From: JBBRHF01 sp038223055
GTDB lineage: Bacteria; Actinomycetota; Actinomycetes; JACCUZ01
Assembly: GCA_038223055.1 (NCBI GenBank)
Contig: JBBRHF010000170.1
Span: 1-9,439, forward strand
Direction of reading: 5' to 3'
DNA: 9,439 nt
The notes below the pieces were generated by a model. It made no database searches, was not told the origin of the DNA, and was given only the letters and a program-made list of their open reading frames with translations. Shown in pieces: positions 1 to 8,100 of this stretch. Made by a program: the position numbers and the translations under genes. The stretch's first letter is position 1. The number at the start of each line of letters is the position of its first letter.

Positions 1-215
1 CCTACCGGCAGTACATGATCAACCACGAGGTGGGTCACGCCATCGGCTTTTTCCAGCACCAGCCGTGCGAGTCCGACGGAGGCCTGGCGCCGATCATGAT
101 GCAGCAGACCTTCGGCGTGGCGAACAACGACATCGCCGCGCTCGACCCGCAGGGCGTGGTGCCCGCCAACGGCTTCACCTGCCGGTTCAACCCCTGGCCG
201 TTCCCCCGCGGCTGA
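1..215 (+). CDS. DUF3152 domain protein, zincin-like, 3' end only
   Basis: This is the C-terminal 70 residues of a protein cut by the left window edge; the frame is open to the edge (Y-R-Q-Y before the first visible Met) and stops with TGA at 213-215. It carries NHEVGH, an HExxH zinc-binding motif, then HAIGFFQH, then APIMMQQTFG, which resembles a metzincin-type Met-turn, and ends in NPWPFPRG. This combination is typical of the actinobacterial DUF3152 family, whose members are usually secreted or membrane-anchored and whose substrate is not known to me. Two cysteines (HQPCES and GFTCRF) could form a disulfide, which would fit an exported protein, but the signal sequence lies outside the window. 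One oddity: the third ligand of HExxHxxGxxH is expected at motif position 11, but position 11 is Gln and a His follows at 12. It lies directly upstream of moeZ, as in mycobacteria. The family call is good; enzymatic activity is inferred. Confidence 0.85.
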   Translation, partial: YRQYMINHEVGHAIGFFQHQPCESDGGLAPIMMQQTFGVANNDIAALDPQGVVPANGFTCRFNPWPFPRG

Positions 216-282
216 GCGCGGCCCGAGCGGGAAGCACCGGCCGGCGCCCTGCGTTGCACAGCAGGAGAAGGTCACGACTGTG

Positions 283-287
283 AGGAG
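283..287 (+). promoter_or_regulatory. Ribosome binding site of moeZ
   Basis: AGGAG lies six bases before the ATG at 294. It fixes the moeZ start, because the nearby GTG at 280 is out of frame. A second AGGAG at 263-267 is too far upstream to serve this start. Confidence 0.75.
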
Positions 288-293
288 CTCTCC

Positions 294-1496
294 ATGGCGT
301 CACTGCCCCCGCTGGTGGAACCGGCCGCGGAGCTGAGCAAGGACGAGGTCGGCCGCTACAGCCGCCACCTCATCATCCCGGACGTCGGGATGGACGGGCA
401 GAAGCGGTTGAAGAACGCGAAGGTGCTCGTCGTCGGCGCCGGCGGGCTGGGCAGCCCGGCCCTGCTCTACCTGGCCGCGGCCGGGGTCGGCACGCTCGGC
501 ATCGTCGAGTTCGACGAGGTCGACCAGTCGAACCTGCAGCGCCAGGTGATCCACGGCCAGTCCGACGTCGGGCGCCCCAAGGGCAAGTCCGCCCGCGACT
601 CGATCCGCGAGATCAACCCGTTGGTCGAGGTCCGGCTGCACCCGGTGCGCCTGGAGTCGTCGAACGTGCTCGACATCTTCCGCGACTACGACCTGATCCT
701 GGACGGCACCGACAACTTCGCCACCCGGTACCTGGTCAACGACGCGGCCGTGCTGCTCGGCAAGCCCTACGTCTGGGGTTCGATCTTCCGGTTCGAGGGC
801 CAGGCCTCGGTGTTCTGGGAGGACGCGCCGGACGGCAGGGGGTTGAACTACCGCGACCTCTACCCGGAGGCGCCCCCGCCCGGAATGGTGCCGTCCTGCG
901 CCGAGGGTGGCGTGCTGGGCGTGCTCTGCGCCTCGATCGGCTCGATCCAGGTCAACGAGGCGATCAAGCTGATCACCGGAATCGGCGAGCCGCTGGTGGG
1001 CCGGTTGACGGTCTACGACGCGCTGGAGATGGAATACCGCAACGTCAGGGTGCGCAAGGACCCCGAGTGCGCGGTGTGCGGCAAGAACCCCACCATCACG
1101 CTGGAGACGGGGTTGATCGACTACGAGGCGTTCTGCGGCACGATCAGCGACGAGGCTGCCGACGCGGCCCGCGGCTCGACGATCTCGGTGCGCGACCTCA
1201 AGGCGATGATGGACGCTGACGAGGACTTCCTGCTGGTCGACGTGCGCGAGCCGGGGGAGTACGAGATCGTCTCCATCCCCGGTTCGGTGCTGATCCCCAA
1301 GGGCGAGTTCCTCTCCGGCGAGGCCCTGGGCAAGCTGCCGCAGGACCGCAAGGTGGTCCTGCACTGCAAGAGCGGGGCGCGGTCGGCCGAGGCACTTGCG
1401 GTGATCAAGGGCGCCGGGTTCGCCGACGCTGTGCATGTCGGCGGTGGCGTGCTCGCCTGGGCCACCCAGATCGACCCGAGCCTGCCGACGTACTGA
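294..1496 (+). CDS. moeZ: MoeZ, adenylyltransferase/sulfurtransferase (ThiF-E1 + rhodanese)
   Basis: A 400-residue cytosolic two-domain enzyme, close to the mycobacterial length of about 390. It adenylates the C-terminal glycine of sulfur-carrier proteins (MoaD, ThiS, CysO types) and transfers sulfur to give the thiocarboxylate used for molybdopterin, thiamine or cysteine synthesis. The N-terminal E1/ThiF domain (about 15-275) shows the nucleotide-binding loop GAGGLGSP (48-55), DEVDQSNLQRQ (74-84) and DGTDN, whose Asp140 should match the catalytic Asp of MoeB. Cys202 in SCAEGGVLG aligns with the E1 cysteine of human MOCS3 (CADGGVLG). One zinc-type pair, Cys259/Cys262, is present, but the other CxxC pair of MoeB/MOCS3 (CYRCLYP-like) reads NYRDLYP. 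The C-terminal rhodanese domain (about 296-395) has the active loop CKSGARS with persulfide Cys358. The next gene begins 34 bp downstream, so co-transcription with it is likely. Assignment is secure; which carrier proteins it serves cannot be read here. Confidence 0.96.
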   Translation: MASLPPLVEPAAELSKDEVGRYSRHLIIPDVGMDGQKRLKNAKVLVVGAGGLGSPALLYLAAAGVGTLGIVEFDEVDQSNLQRQVIHGQSDVGRPKGKSARDSIREINPLVEVRLHPVRLESSNVLDIFRDYDLILDGTDNFATRYLVNDAAVLLGKPYVWGSIFRFEGQASVFWEDAPDGRGLNYRDLYPEAPPPGMVPSCAEGGVLGVLCASIGSIQVNEAIKLITGIGEPLVGRLTVYDALEMEYRNVRVRKDPECAVCGKNPTITLETGLIDYEAFCGTISDEAADAARGSTISVRDLKAMMDADEDFLLVDVREPGEYEIVSIPGSVLIPKGEFLSGEALGKLPQDRKVVLHCKSGARSAEALAVIKGAGFADAVHVGGGVLAWATQIDPSLPTY

Positions 1497-1519
1497 CCGG
1501 GGCCGGCTTGGGCGGGGGC

Positions 1520-1525
1520 GGGAGG
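1520..1525 (+). promoter_or_regulatory. Ribosome binding site deciding the ATL start
   Basis: GGGAGG lies five bases before GTG 1531. An alternative in-frame GTG at 1525 overlaps this site, so 1531 is the better start. The frame stays open back into moeZ, but the residues upstream of 1531 do not look like any MGMT family member. Confidence 0.6.
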
Positions 1526-1530
1526 TGCCC

Positions 1531-1839
1531 GTGCAGCTTTCTCCGTACGTCGAGCAGGTGCTCGCCCTCGTCGAGTCCATCCCGCCGGGACGCGTCATGA
1601 CCTACGGCGACGTGGCCGAGTGGGTCGGTGCCGGCGGGCCGCGGCAGGTCGGCGCGGTCATGTCCGGCTACGGCGGCGGGGTGCCGTGGTGGCGCATCGT
1701 GCGAGCAGACGGCCGCCCTGCGGACTGCCACGAGGGTGAGGCTCTCCGGCGGCTGACGGGCGAGGGCACGCCGCTGCGAGGTGGCGCGGAGCGGGTAGAC
1801 CTGCGGCGCGCCCGCTGGGACGGCGTCACGGCGTCGTGA
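1531..1839 (+). CDS. Alkyltransferase-like (ATL) protein, MGMT family, PWWR type
   Basis: A 102-residue protein equal to the C-terminal DNA-binding domain of O6-alkylguanine-DNA alkyltransferase. Visible family features are PPGRVMTYGDVA (18-29) with the conserved Tyr25, then PRQVGAVMS (37-45) with the Arg38 finger expected to push the damaged base out of the helix, then VPWWRIVRADG (51-61). The reactive Cys of PCHR is replaced by Trp53, so it cannot accept an alkyl group. By analogy with S. pombe Atl1 and E. coli YbaZ it should bind O6-alkylguanine without repairing it and recruit nucleotide excision repair. The usual His after that position is also Trp (PWWR), a form I associate with actinobacterial homologues. 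Cys66 in DCHEGEA lies in the following region and is not the alkyl acceptor. It starts 34 bp after moeZ and precedes adnAB, the same neighbourhood as Rv3204 in M. tuberculosis. Start at GTG 1531 is chosen from the ribosome binding site and homologue length. Confidence 0.88.
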   Translation: MQLSPYVEQVLALVESIPPGRVMTYGDVAEWVGAGGPRQVGAVMSGYGGGVPWWRIVRADGRPADCHEGEALRRLTGEGTPLRGGAERVDLRRARWDGVTAS

Positions 1840-1862
1840 CCGGCCGTCCCAGGAGGGTTGGG

Positions 1863-1906
1863 GTCAGTCATCCGGGTTGTCGGAACCGCGTGGTCGGATG
1901 ACCGAC
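1863..1906. repeat. 12-bp inverted repeat flanking the adnA promoter
   Basis: Left arm GTCAGTCATCCG (1863-1874) and right arm CGGATGACCGAC (1895-1906) are reverse complements at 11 of 12 positions; the single mismatch is A1866 against C1903. The arms are separated by 20 bp, so their centres are 32 bp apart, about three helical turns. The spacer holds a small nested dyad, GGTT-gtcgg-AACC. The right arm covers the predicted -10 element and ends one base before the adnA ATG at 1907. It could be an operator, or an RNA hairpin in transcripts reading through from the ATL gene. No U-rich tract follows, so it is not a standard intrinsic terminator. Confidence 0.65.
1877..1899 (+). promoter_or_regulatory. 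RecA-NDp/PafBC-type DNA-damage promoter of adnAB
   Basis: TTGTCGGAA (1877-1885), then eight bases, then TCGGAT (1894-1899). The LexA-independent damage promoter known from mycobacterial recA has the consensus TTGTCRGTG-N8-TAnnnT, which PafBC activates. The first element matches 7 of 9 positions including all of TTGTCRG, the spacing is exact, and the -10 element matches both fixed T positions but has C instead of A at its second base. Counting from the -10, transcription should begin at about 1906-1907, on the adnA ATG, giving a leaderless mRNA. Family and regulon are known from the literature; the assignment here is inference from pattern alone. Confidence 0.6.
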
Positions 1907-4900
1907 ATGGCAACCGCGAGCAGCGACGCGACAGGCTGGATGTCCGACCAGGCGTCCCACCAGGCGTCGAGCGGGGCGACGTACGGGCTGGTTCGGGCTC
2001 GGGCGCGACCCGTCGGAGCGCCGGTCCTCGACGCCGACCAGCAGGCCGTGGTCGACCACCGGGGCGGCCCGCTGCTCGTGCTGGCGGGGCCGGGCACCGG
2101 CAAGACCACGACCCTCGTCGAGGCCGTGGCGGCGCGCATCCGCGGGGGTCTGGACCCTGAACAGGTTCTGGTGCTGACCTTCGGCCGTCGGGCGGCGGCG
2201 CAGCTGCGCGGGCTCGTCGCCGGACGCATCGGGCGCGCCACCAAGGAGCCGCTGGCCCGCACCTTCCACTCCTACGCGTTCGGTGTGCTGCGCCGTGAGG
2301 CGGCGCTGCGCGGCGAGTCCGCGCCGCGGCTGCTGGCCGGGCCCGAGCAGGACCTGGTGGTGCGCGAGCTGCTGCTCGGCGACCTCGACGCCGGAGCGCC
2401 CGGATGGCCCGCGCGGATGCTGCCGGCGTTGCGCACCCGCGGCTTCGCCCAGGAGCTGCGCGATCTGATGATGCGGGCCTACGAGCGTGGGCTCGGCCCG
2501 GCCGACCTCGACCGGCTGGGTCGCGCGCACCGGCGTGACGACTGGCGGGCGGCGGCCCGGTTCATGCGGCAGTACGCCGGGGTGACCGCGCTGCGCGACG
2601 CCGCCACCTACGATCCGGCTGAGCTGATCCGCGCCGTTGTCAGCCTGTGGCTGCGCGAGCCGGCCCTGCTGACCCGCGAGCGCACGGCCCGGTCCGTCGT
2701 CTTCGTCGACGAGCTGCAGGACACCGACCCGGCCCAGGTGGACCTGCTCCGGCTGCTCGCCGGGTCCGGCCGCGAGCTGGTGGCGATGGGTGACCCGGAC
2801 CAGTCGGTTTACGGCTTCCGCGGCGCCGACCCCGGGGTCATGGAGACGTTTCCCGAGGTGTTTCGCACCGGAGCCGGCGAGCCCGCGCGGATCGTGTCAC
2901 TGCGCACGACCCGCCGGTCGGGGAGCACGCTGCTCGCCGCTTCCCGGCGGGTCGCCGATCGGCTGGGCCGGGCCTCGCGGCACCGCGACGTGCACGCAGC
3001 CGAGGGTCTGCCTGACGGGCGAGTCGAGGTGTCCGTGCTCCGGTCGGAGAGCCAGGAGGCTGCCCACGTCGCGGCCCGGCTGCGCGAGGCCCACCTGGTC
3101 GACGGGCTCGGCTGGTCGCAGATGGCCGTGGTGGTGCGCTCGACGGCCCGCTCGCTGCCGCTGCTGCGGCGCGCCCTGGCCGCCGCGGGGGTGCCTGTGG
3201 CGGTGGGCGGGGACGACGTGCCGCTCGTCGAGCAGTCCGCCGTTCGACCCCTGCTCCGGCTGCTGGAGTGCGCCGTCGATCCGTCCCACCTCGACGAGGA
3301 GACCGCGGTCGCGATGCTCGGCTCGCCGCTCGGCGGTGCTGACGTGATCGGCTTGCGCCGCCTGCGCCAGGAGCTGCGCCGCGGCGAGCTGGCGACCGGC
3401 GGGCGGCGTGCCTCGGGGCCGCTGCTGGTCGAGGCACTTGCGACCCCGCTGGTGATGGTGCCGCTCGACGAGCGCGCCTGCCGCCCGGCCGTCCGGGTCG
3501 CCCGGCTGCTCGAGGCGGCCCAGGCGAAGGTCGCCCGCTCCGCTACCGCCGAGGACGTGCTGTGGGCGGTGTGGTCGGCGAGCGGGCTGGCTCACCGCTG
3601 GGAGCGGCAGAGCCGCGAGGGTGGGCAGCCCGGTGCCGCCGCCGACCGCGATCTGGATGCGGTCGTGGCGCTGTTCGACGCGGCGGCCCGGTTCGGCGAC
3701 CGGCTGCCGGCGGCCGGGCCCGGGGTTTTCCTCGACCACCTGCTCGGGCAGGAGATCGCCGGGGACAGTCTCGCCGCTCGCACCCCGACCGACGACGCCG
3801 TCCAGGTCCTCACCGCCCACGCCAGCAAGGGCCTCGAGTGGGACCTCGTGTGCGTGGCCGGGGTCCAGGAGGGCGGCTGGCCGGACCTGCGCCTGCGCGG
3901 GTCGTTCCTCGGCTCGGAGCAGCTCGTCGACGCGCTGCGGCCAGACTTCGCCGACCTGCCCCGCGACGTCGCCGCGATCACCACGCTGCACCGGCTGCTG
4001 GATGAGGAGCGCCGGTTGTTCTACGTCGCGGTGACCCGGGCCCGGCGGCAGCTGTTCGTTTCGGCGGTGACCAGCGAGCGCGAGGGGTTGGCGCCGTCAC
4101 GGTTCCTCGACGAACTCGACCCGGCCGGGGCCGAGGGCGACGGGCGGCCGGTCGTGGCGGCGGCGCGTCCGTTGAGCCTGGCCGGGCTGGTCGCCGAGCT
4201 GCGCCAAGTCGTGGCCGACGCCGACGACCCCGCCGGCGTTCGCCGCCCCGCGGCCGCCGAGCTGGCCAGGCTGGCCGCCGCGGGGGCCCGCGGCGCCGAC
4301 CCCGACGCGTGGTGGGGGCTGGGCGGGCTTTCCGACGACAAGCCGGTGGGCGATCTCGACGAGGCCGTTCACGTCAGCCCCTCCAAGGTCGAGTCGTTCA
4401 CCCGCTGCCAGCTGCGGTGGTTCCTCGAGCACGTCGGCGGCACCGAGACCAGCACCGCTCAGCAGAGCGTCGGAACACTCGTGCACGCCGTCGCGGCAAG
4501 CGCGCTCGATGACGCGACCTCGACCGAGGAGATGTTGCTGGCCCGGCTGGAGGCGTTGCTGCCCGCAGCCGAGCTCGGGCGCGGCTGGGCGCAGGACAAG
4601 GAGCTCGCCAAGGCTCGGGCGATGGTGCGCCGGCTGGCCCGGTGGCTCGCCGACCACGGTCGCGAGGTCCTCGCCACCGAGCTCGACTTCGCTGCCGAGG
4701 TCGGCCGGGCCGTCGTCGCGGGGCGGGTCGACCGGATCGAGCGGGACGCCGAGGGCCGCGGGGTCGTCATCGACCTCAAGACCGGGTCCGCCAAGGTCCC
4801 GGACGACGACCTGGCAGGGCACGCCCAGCTCGCGGCCTACCAGCTGGCGGTCGAGCAGGGTGCCTTCGCCGAGCAGGGTCTCACCGAGCCAGGTGGCGCC

Positions 4901-5128
4901 GAGCTGGTGCAGCTCGGGAAGGGCGGCTACACCGACAAACCGAGGGTGCAGCGGCAACGGTCGTTGTCGACCTACGACGATCCGGGGTGGGCCCGCCAAC
5001 TCGTCACCGACGTCGCCGAGGGCATGGCCGGGTCGGCGTTCGCGGCCATGGACAACAAGTTCTGCCCGCACTGCCCGGTCCGCACCAGCTGCCCGCTGCG
5101 CGACGAGGGCCGGCAGGTGACGGGATGA
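1907..5128 (+). CDS. adnA: AdnA, helicase-nuclease subunit of AdnAB (UvrD motor + RecB-like nuclease)
   Basis: From ATG 1907 this is 1073 residues, close to mycobacterial AdnA (about 1050). AdnAB is the actinobacterial heterodimer that unwinds and resects double-strand-break ends in the cytosol. The N-terminal superfamily 1A motor shows Q-motif LDADQQ (41-46), Walker A GPGTGKTT (61-68), LTFGRRAAAQL (90-100), TFHSYAFG (119-126), VDELQD (267-272), GDPDQSVYGFRGA (295-307), LTAHASKGLEWD (635-646) and LFYVAVTRAR (704-713). All catalytic residues are present, so ATPase activity looks possible. The nuclease module (about 820-1073) has His860 in VGTLVH, Asp942 in GRVDRIE, Asp956-x-Lys958 in VIDLKTG, and Gln974/Tyr978. 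Cys834 with Cys1053, Cys1056 and Cys1062 (C...CxxCx5C) matches the AddB-type iron-sulfur staple. Start choice: ATG 1907 suits a leaderless transcript; ATG 1898 and TTG 1877 lie in the same frame but overlap the promoter. The stop overlaps the adnB start (ATGA), implying translational coupling and equal subunit supply. Confidence 0.94.
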   Translation: MATASSDATGWMSDQASHQASSGATYGLVRARARPVGAPVLDADQQAVVDHRGGPLLVLAGPGTGKTTTLVEAVAARIRGGLDPEQVLVLTFGRRAAAQLRGLVAGRIGRATKEPLARTFHSYAFGVLRREAALRGESAPRLLAGPEQDLVVRELLLGDLDAGAPGWPARMLPALRTRGFAQELRDLMMRAYERGLGPADLDRLGRAHRRDDWRAAARFMRQYAGVTALRDAATYDPAELIRAVVSLWLREPALLTRERTARSVVFVDELQDTDPAQVDLLRLLAGSGRELVAMGDPDQSVYGFRGADPGVMETFPEVFRTGAGEPARIVSLRTTRRSGSTLLAASRRVADRLGRASRHRDVHAAEGLPDGRVEVSVLRSESQEAAHVAARLREAHLVDGLGWSQMAVVVRSTARSLPLLRRALAAAGVPVAVGGDDVPLVEQSAVRPLLRLLECAVDPSHLDEETAVAMLGSPLGGADVIGLRRLRQELRRGELATGGRRASGPLLVEALATPLVMVPLDERACRPAVRVARLLEAAQAKVARSATAEDVLWAVWSASGLAHRWERQSREGGQPGAAADRDLDAVVALFDAAARFGDRLPAAGPGVFLDHLLGQEIAGDSLAARTPTDDAVQVLTAHASKGLEWDLVCVAGVQEGGWPDLRLRGSFLGSEQLVDALRPDFADLPRDVAAITTLHRLLDEERRLFYVAVTRARRQLFVSAVTSEREGLAPSRFLDELDPAGAEGDGRPVVAAARPLSLAGLVAELRQVVADADDPAGVRRPAAAELARLAAAGARGADPDAWWGLGGLSDDKPVGDLDEAVHVSPSKVESFTRCQLRWFLEHVGGTETSTAQQSVGTLVHAVAASALDDATSTEEMLLARLEALLPAAELGRGWAQDKELAKARAMVRRLARWLADHGREVLATELDFAAEVGRAVVAGRVDRIERDAEGRGVVIDLKTGSAKVPDDDLAGHAQLAAYQLAVEQGAFAEQGLTEPGGAELVQLGKGGYTDKPRVQRQRSLSTYDDPGWARQLVTDVAEGMAGSAFAAMDNKFCPHCPVRTSCPLRDEGRQVTG

Positions 5129-8100
5129 CCCGGCTCTCGCCTGAGGTCCTCGCCGCGCGGCTGGGCGAGGACCACCCGCCGACCGGCGAGCAGAGCGCGG
5201 CGATCAGCGCCCCGCTGCGCCCCCGCGTCGTGGTGGCCGGCGCCGGGTCGGGCAAGACCCAGACGATGGGCCTGCGCGTCGTGTGGCTCGTCGCCAACGG
5301 GCTCATCGTTCCCCACCGGGTGCTGGGGCTGACCTTCACCCGCAAGGCCGCGGCCGAGCTGGGCGAGCGCGTACGACGAATGCTGCGGCGACTGCTCGCG
5401 GCCCATCACGCGGACCCGTTCCTGCGCGACGAGGTGGTTGCCGGACTGCTGGCCGGGGAGCCCACCGTGGCTACCTACCACTCCTACGCCGCGACCCTCG
5501 TCGGGGAGCATGCGCTGCGGGACGGCCTCGAGCCAGACGCCCGCCTGATCGGGGAGGCGGTCAGCTGGCAGTACGCCGCGCGCGTGGTCGAGTCCTATGA
5601 CGGGCCGATGGACGCCGTGGACCGGGCCGTCAGCAGCGTCACCGGAGACGTCCTTGCTCTAGCCGGTGAGCTGGCCGAGCACCTGCGCCAGCCGGCCGAT
5701 GTCCTCGCACTGACCGCGCAGGTCGCGGAGCACCTCACCATGTTGCCGAGGGCGCCGGGCCAACGCACTCGGGGCGCCCAGCCGGCCCCGGTCGCGGAGC
5801 TGCTCGCGACGATGCAGGCCCGGCTGGCCCTGTTGCCGATGGTCGAACGCTATGCCGCCCTGAAGCGCTCGCGCGGGGCCATGGACTATAGCGACCAGGT
5901 CGCCGTGGCCGCCCGCATCGCCCGCGAGCACCCGCAGGTCGGCGAGATGGAGCGAGCCCGGTTCGGCGCCGTCCTGCTGGATGAATACCAGGACACCGGC
6001 GAGGCACAGCGGGTGCTGCTCACCTCGCTGTTCGGCGCCGGACACCCCGTCACCGCCGTCGGCGACCCGCGTCAGTCGATCTACGGCTGGCGCGGCGCGA
6101 GTGCGGGCAACCTCGAGCGGTTCCTCGACGACTTCGGCGGTGACCCGGCAACCGATGCCAGCGGTCTGTCGGTGAGCTTTCGCAACGGCGAGCGCATCCT
6201 CGCCGCCGCCAACGCCGTCGCTGCCCACATCCCGATTCGCGGCCTCGCCGACCAGCCGCTCACCCCCGGTCCGGGACGGGTCGGCGCCGGGCGGGTCATC
6301 TGCGCGCTGCACGAGTCGGTCTCCGACGAGGCCGCGTGGATCGCCGAGCGGGTGGTGGCTGTCGCCGCCAGCGACCCGCTCGACCAGCCGGCCCGGTGGG
6401 GTCGGTTCGCGGTGCTGGCCCGCAAGCGGTCGCATTTTCCGCGGATCGAGGCTGAGCTACGCGCTCGCGGCGTGCCCTGCGAGGTCGTCGGCCTCGGGGG
6501 GCTGCTGCTTGAGCCCGAGGTGGTCGACCTGGTCGCGACATTGCGGGTGCTCGGTGACCCGACCGCGGGCAACGCCGCCGTACGTCTGCTGACTGGTCCC
6601 CGCTGGCGGATCGGCCCTCGCGACCTCGCCGCTCTGGGCCGCCGCGCGCGCCGGCTGGCCGTCCCCATCGACCGGCCCGGCACGGCGGATGGGGACGCGG
6701 ACGTCGACCCCGACGTGGTCGACGAACGCAGCCTGATCGACGCCGTGGACGACCTCGGGCACCCCGACGCCTACTCCCCGGTCGGCGCGCGACGCCTGGC
6801 CCGGTTGCGCGACGAGCTGCGCCTGCTGCGCCGTGCCACCGCCGCCCCGCTGCCCGACCTCGTCGCGACAGTGGCCCGCACCCTGTGCCTCGACATCGAG
6901 CTCGCCGCACAGCCCGGCGTCCGCCCGGCTGACGCGATGCTCAATCTCGATCGGTTCATCGAGGTCGCCGAGGACTTCGACGCGGCCGGCGACGAGCCCG
7001 GACTGATGGCGTTCCTGGCCTACCTCGACGCGGCCGAGGAGCGCGAGCGGGGGCTGGAGCAGGAGCTGGCCGACTCCGACGGCGAGCGGGTGCAGTTGCT
7101 CACCGTGCACGCGGCCAAGGGGCTCGAATGGGACGTCGTGTTCGTGGCCGGCCTGACCCGCACCGTGTTCCCGGTCGAGGGCCAGCCGGTGGCCGACTGG
7201 TCCAAGCAGCTGGCCGCGCTTCCGTTCCCGCTGCGAGGAGACCGTGCCGAGCTGCCGTTGCTCGACTGGGCGTCCGCCGGCGACCAGGCCGACTCGCGGG
7301 CCGCCGTCGAGGCCTTCCGCGGCGAGTGCCGGGACCGGGGCGCCCTCGAGGAGCGCCGGCTCGCCTACGTCGCCGTGACCCGAGCGCGGGACACGCTGGC
7401 CTGCTCGGGCTACTGGTGGGACACCGCAGCCAAGCCGCGCGGGCCCTCCGAGCTGCTGACCTCGATCCGGGACGTCTGCACGGCCACCGACCAGGTCGTC
7501 GCGGTGTGGGTCGACCCGCCGGCCGACGGTGCGGCCAACCCGGTCACCGCCACCCCGCCCACGGCAGGCTGGCCGCTGGACCCGCTCGGGTCGCGCCGCG
7601 GCGAGGTCGAGGCCGCCGCTGCGCTGGTCCGTTCCCTGGCCGGCGGGACGTTTGCCTCAGAGCTGCTGACCCCTGCCGCGGCCGCGCGCGCCGACGACTG
7701 GCACGAGGAGGCCGACCTACTGCTCGCCGAGCTGGCCCGCGGCCGAGCCGTCGGGCCGCCGCTGGTGGAGTTGCCCGGCCAACTGTCGGTGAGCCAGGTC
7801 GTCCAGTTGGCTCGCGACCCGGGCGAGCTGGCCCGTCAGATCCGCCGCCCGCTGCCCCGTCGGCCCGCCCCGAGGGCGCGCCGCGGCACCCGCTTTCACC
7901 TGTGGCTCGAACAGCGCTGGGGTCAGCAGCGCCTTCTCGATCTCGACGAGCTGCCCGGGGCGGCCGACGACACGGTCGGCCCCGACGGCGACCTCGTCGC
8001 CCTGCAGGAGGCCTTCTTGGCCAGCGAGTGGGCGAGGCGGGTGCCCGAGGACATCGAGCTGCCCTTCGACCTCCTTGTCGACGGCGTGCTGCTGCGCGGC

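Noticed and set aside
300..1598. Long open frame on the minus strand opposite moeZ (over 400 codons)
   Set aside because: It mirrors moeZ codon structure, has no recognisable motif, and moeZ is beyond doubt; such frames are usual in GC-rich genomes.
1726..1731. Cys66-His67 of the ATL protein as a PCHR alkyl-acceptor site
   Set aside because: The active-site position is the PWWR at residues 52-55; this Cys-His lies in the following variable region and lacks the Pro and Arg context.
1851..1856. AGGAGG as the ribosome binding site of adnA
   Set aside because: It is a perfect consensus, but no start codon in the adnA frame lies 5-10 bases downstream; the nearest, TTG 1877, is 20 bases away. It may be chance, or used by an unseen read-through start.
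2638..2660. TTGTCAG inside adnA as a second damage-type promoter
   Set aside because: No TAnnnT element at the required distance, and it lies within the motor coding sequence.
4642..5124. Extension of the adnB frame about 160 codons upstream inside adnA
   Set aside because: The residues are Arg/Gly-rich shadow of the adnA nuclease domain; the ATGA overlap and homologue length support ATG 5125.
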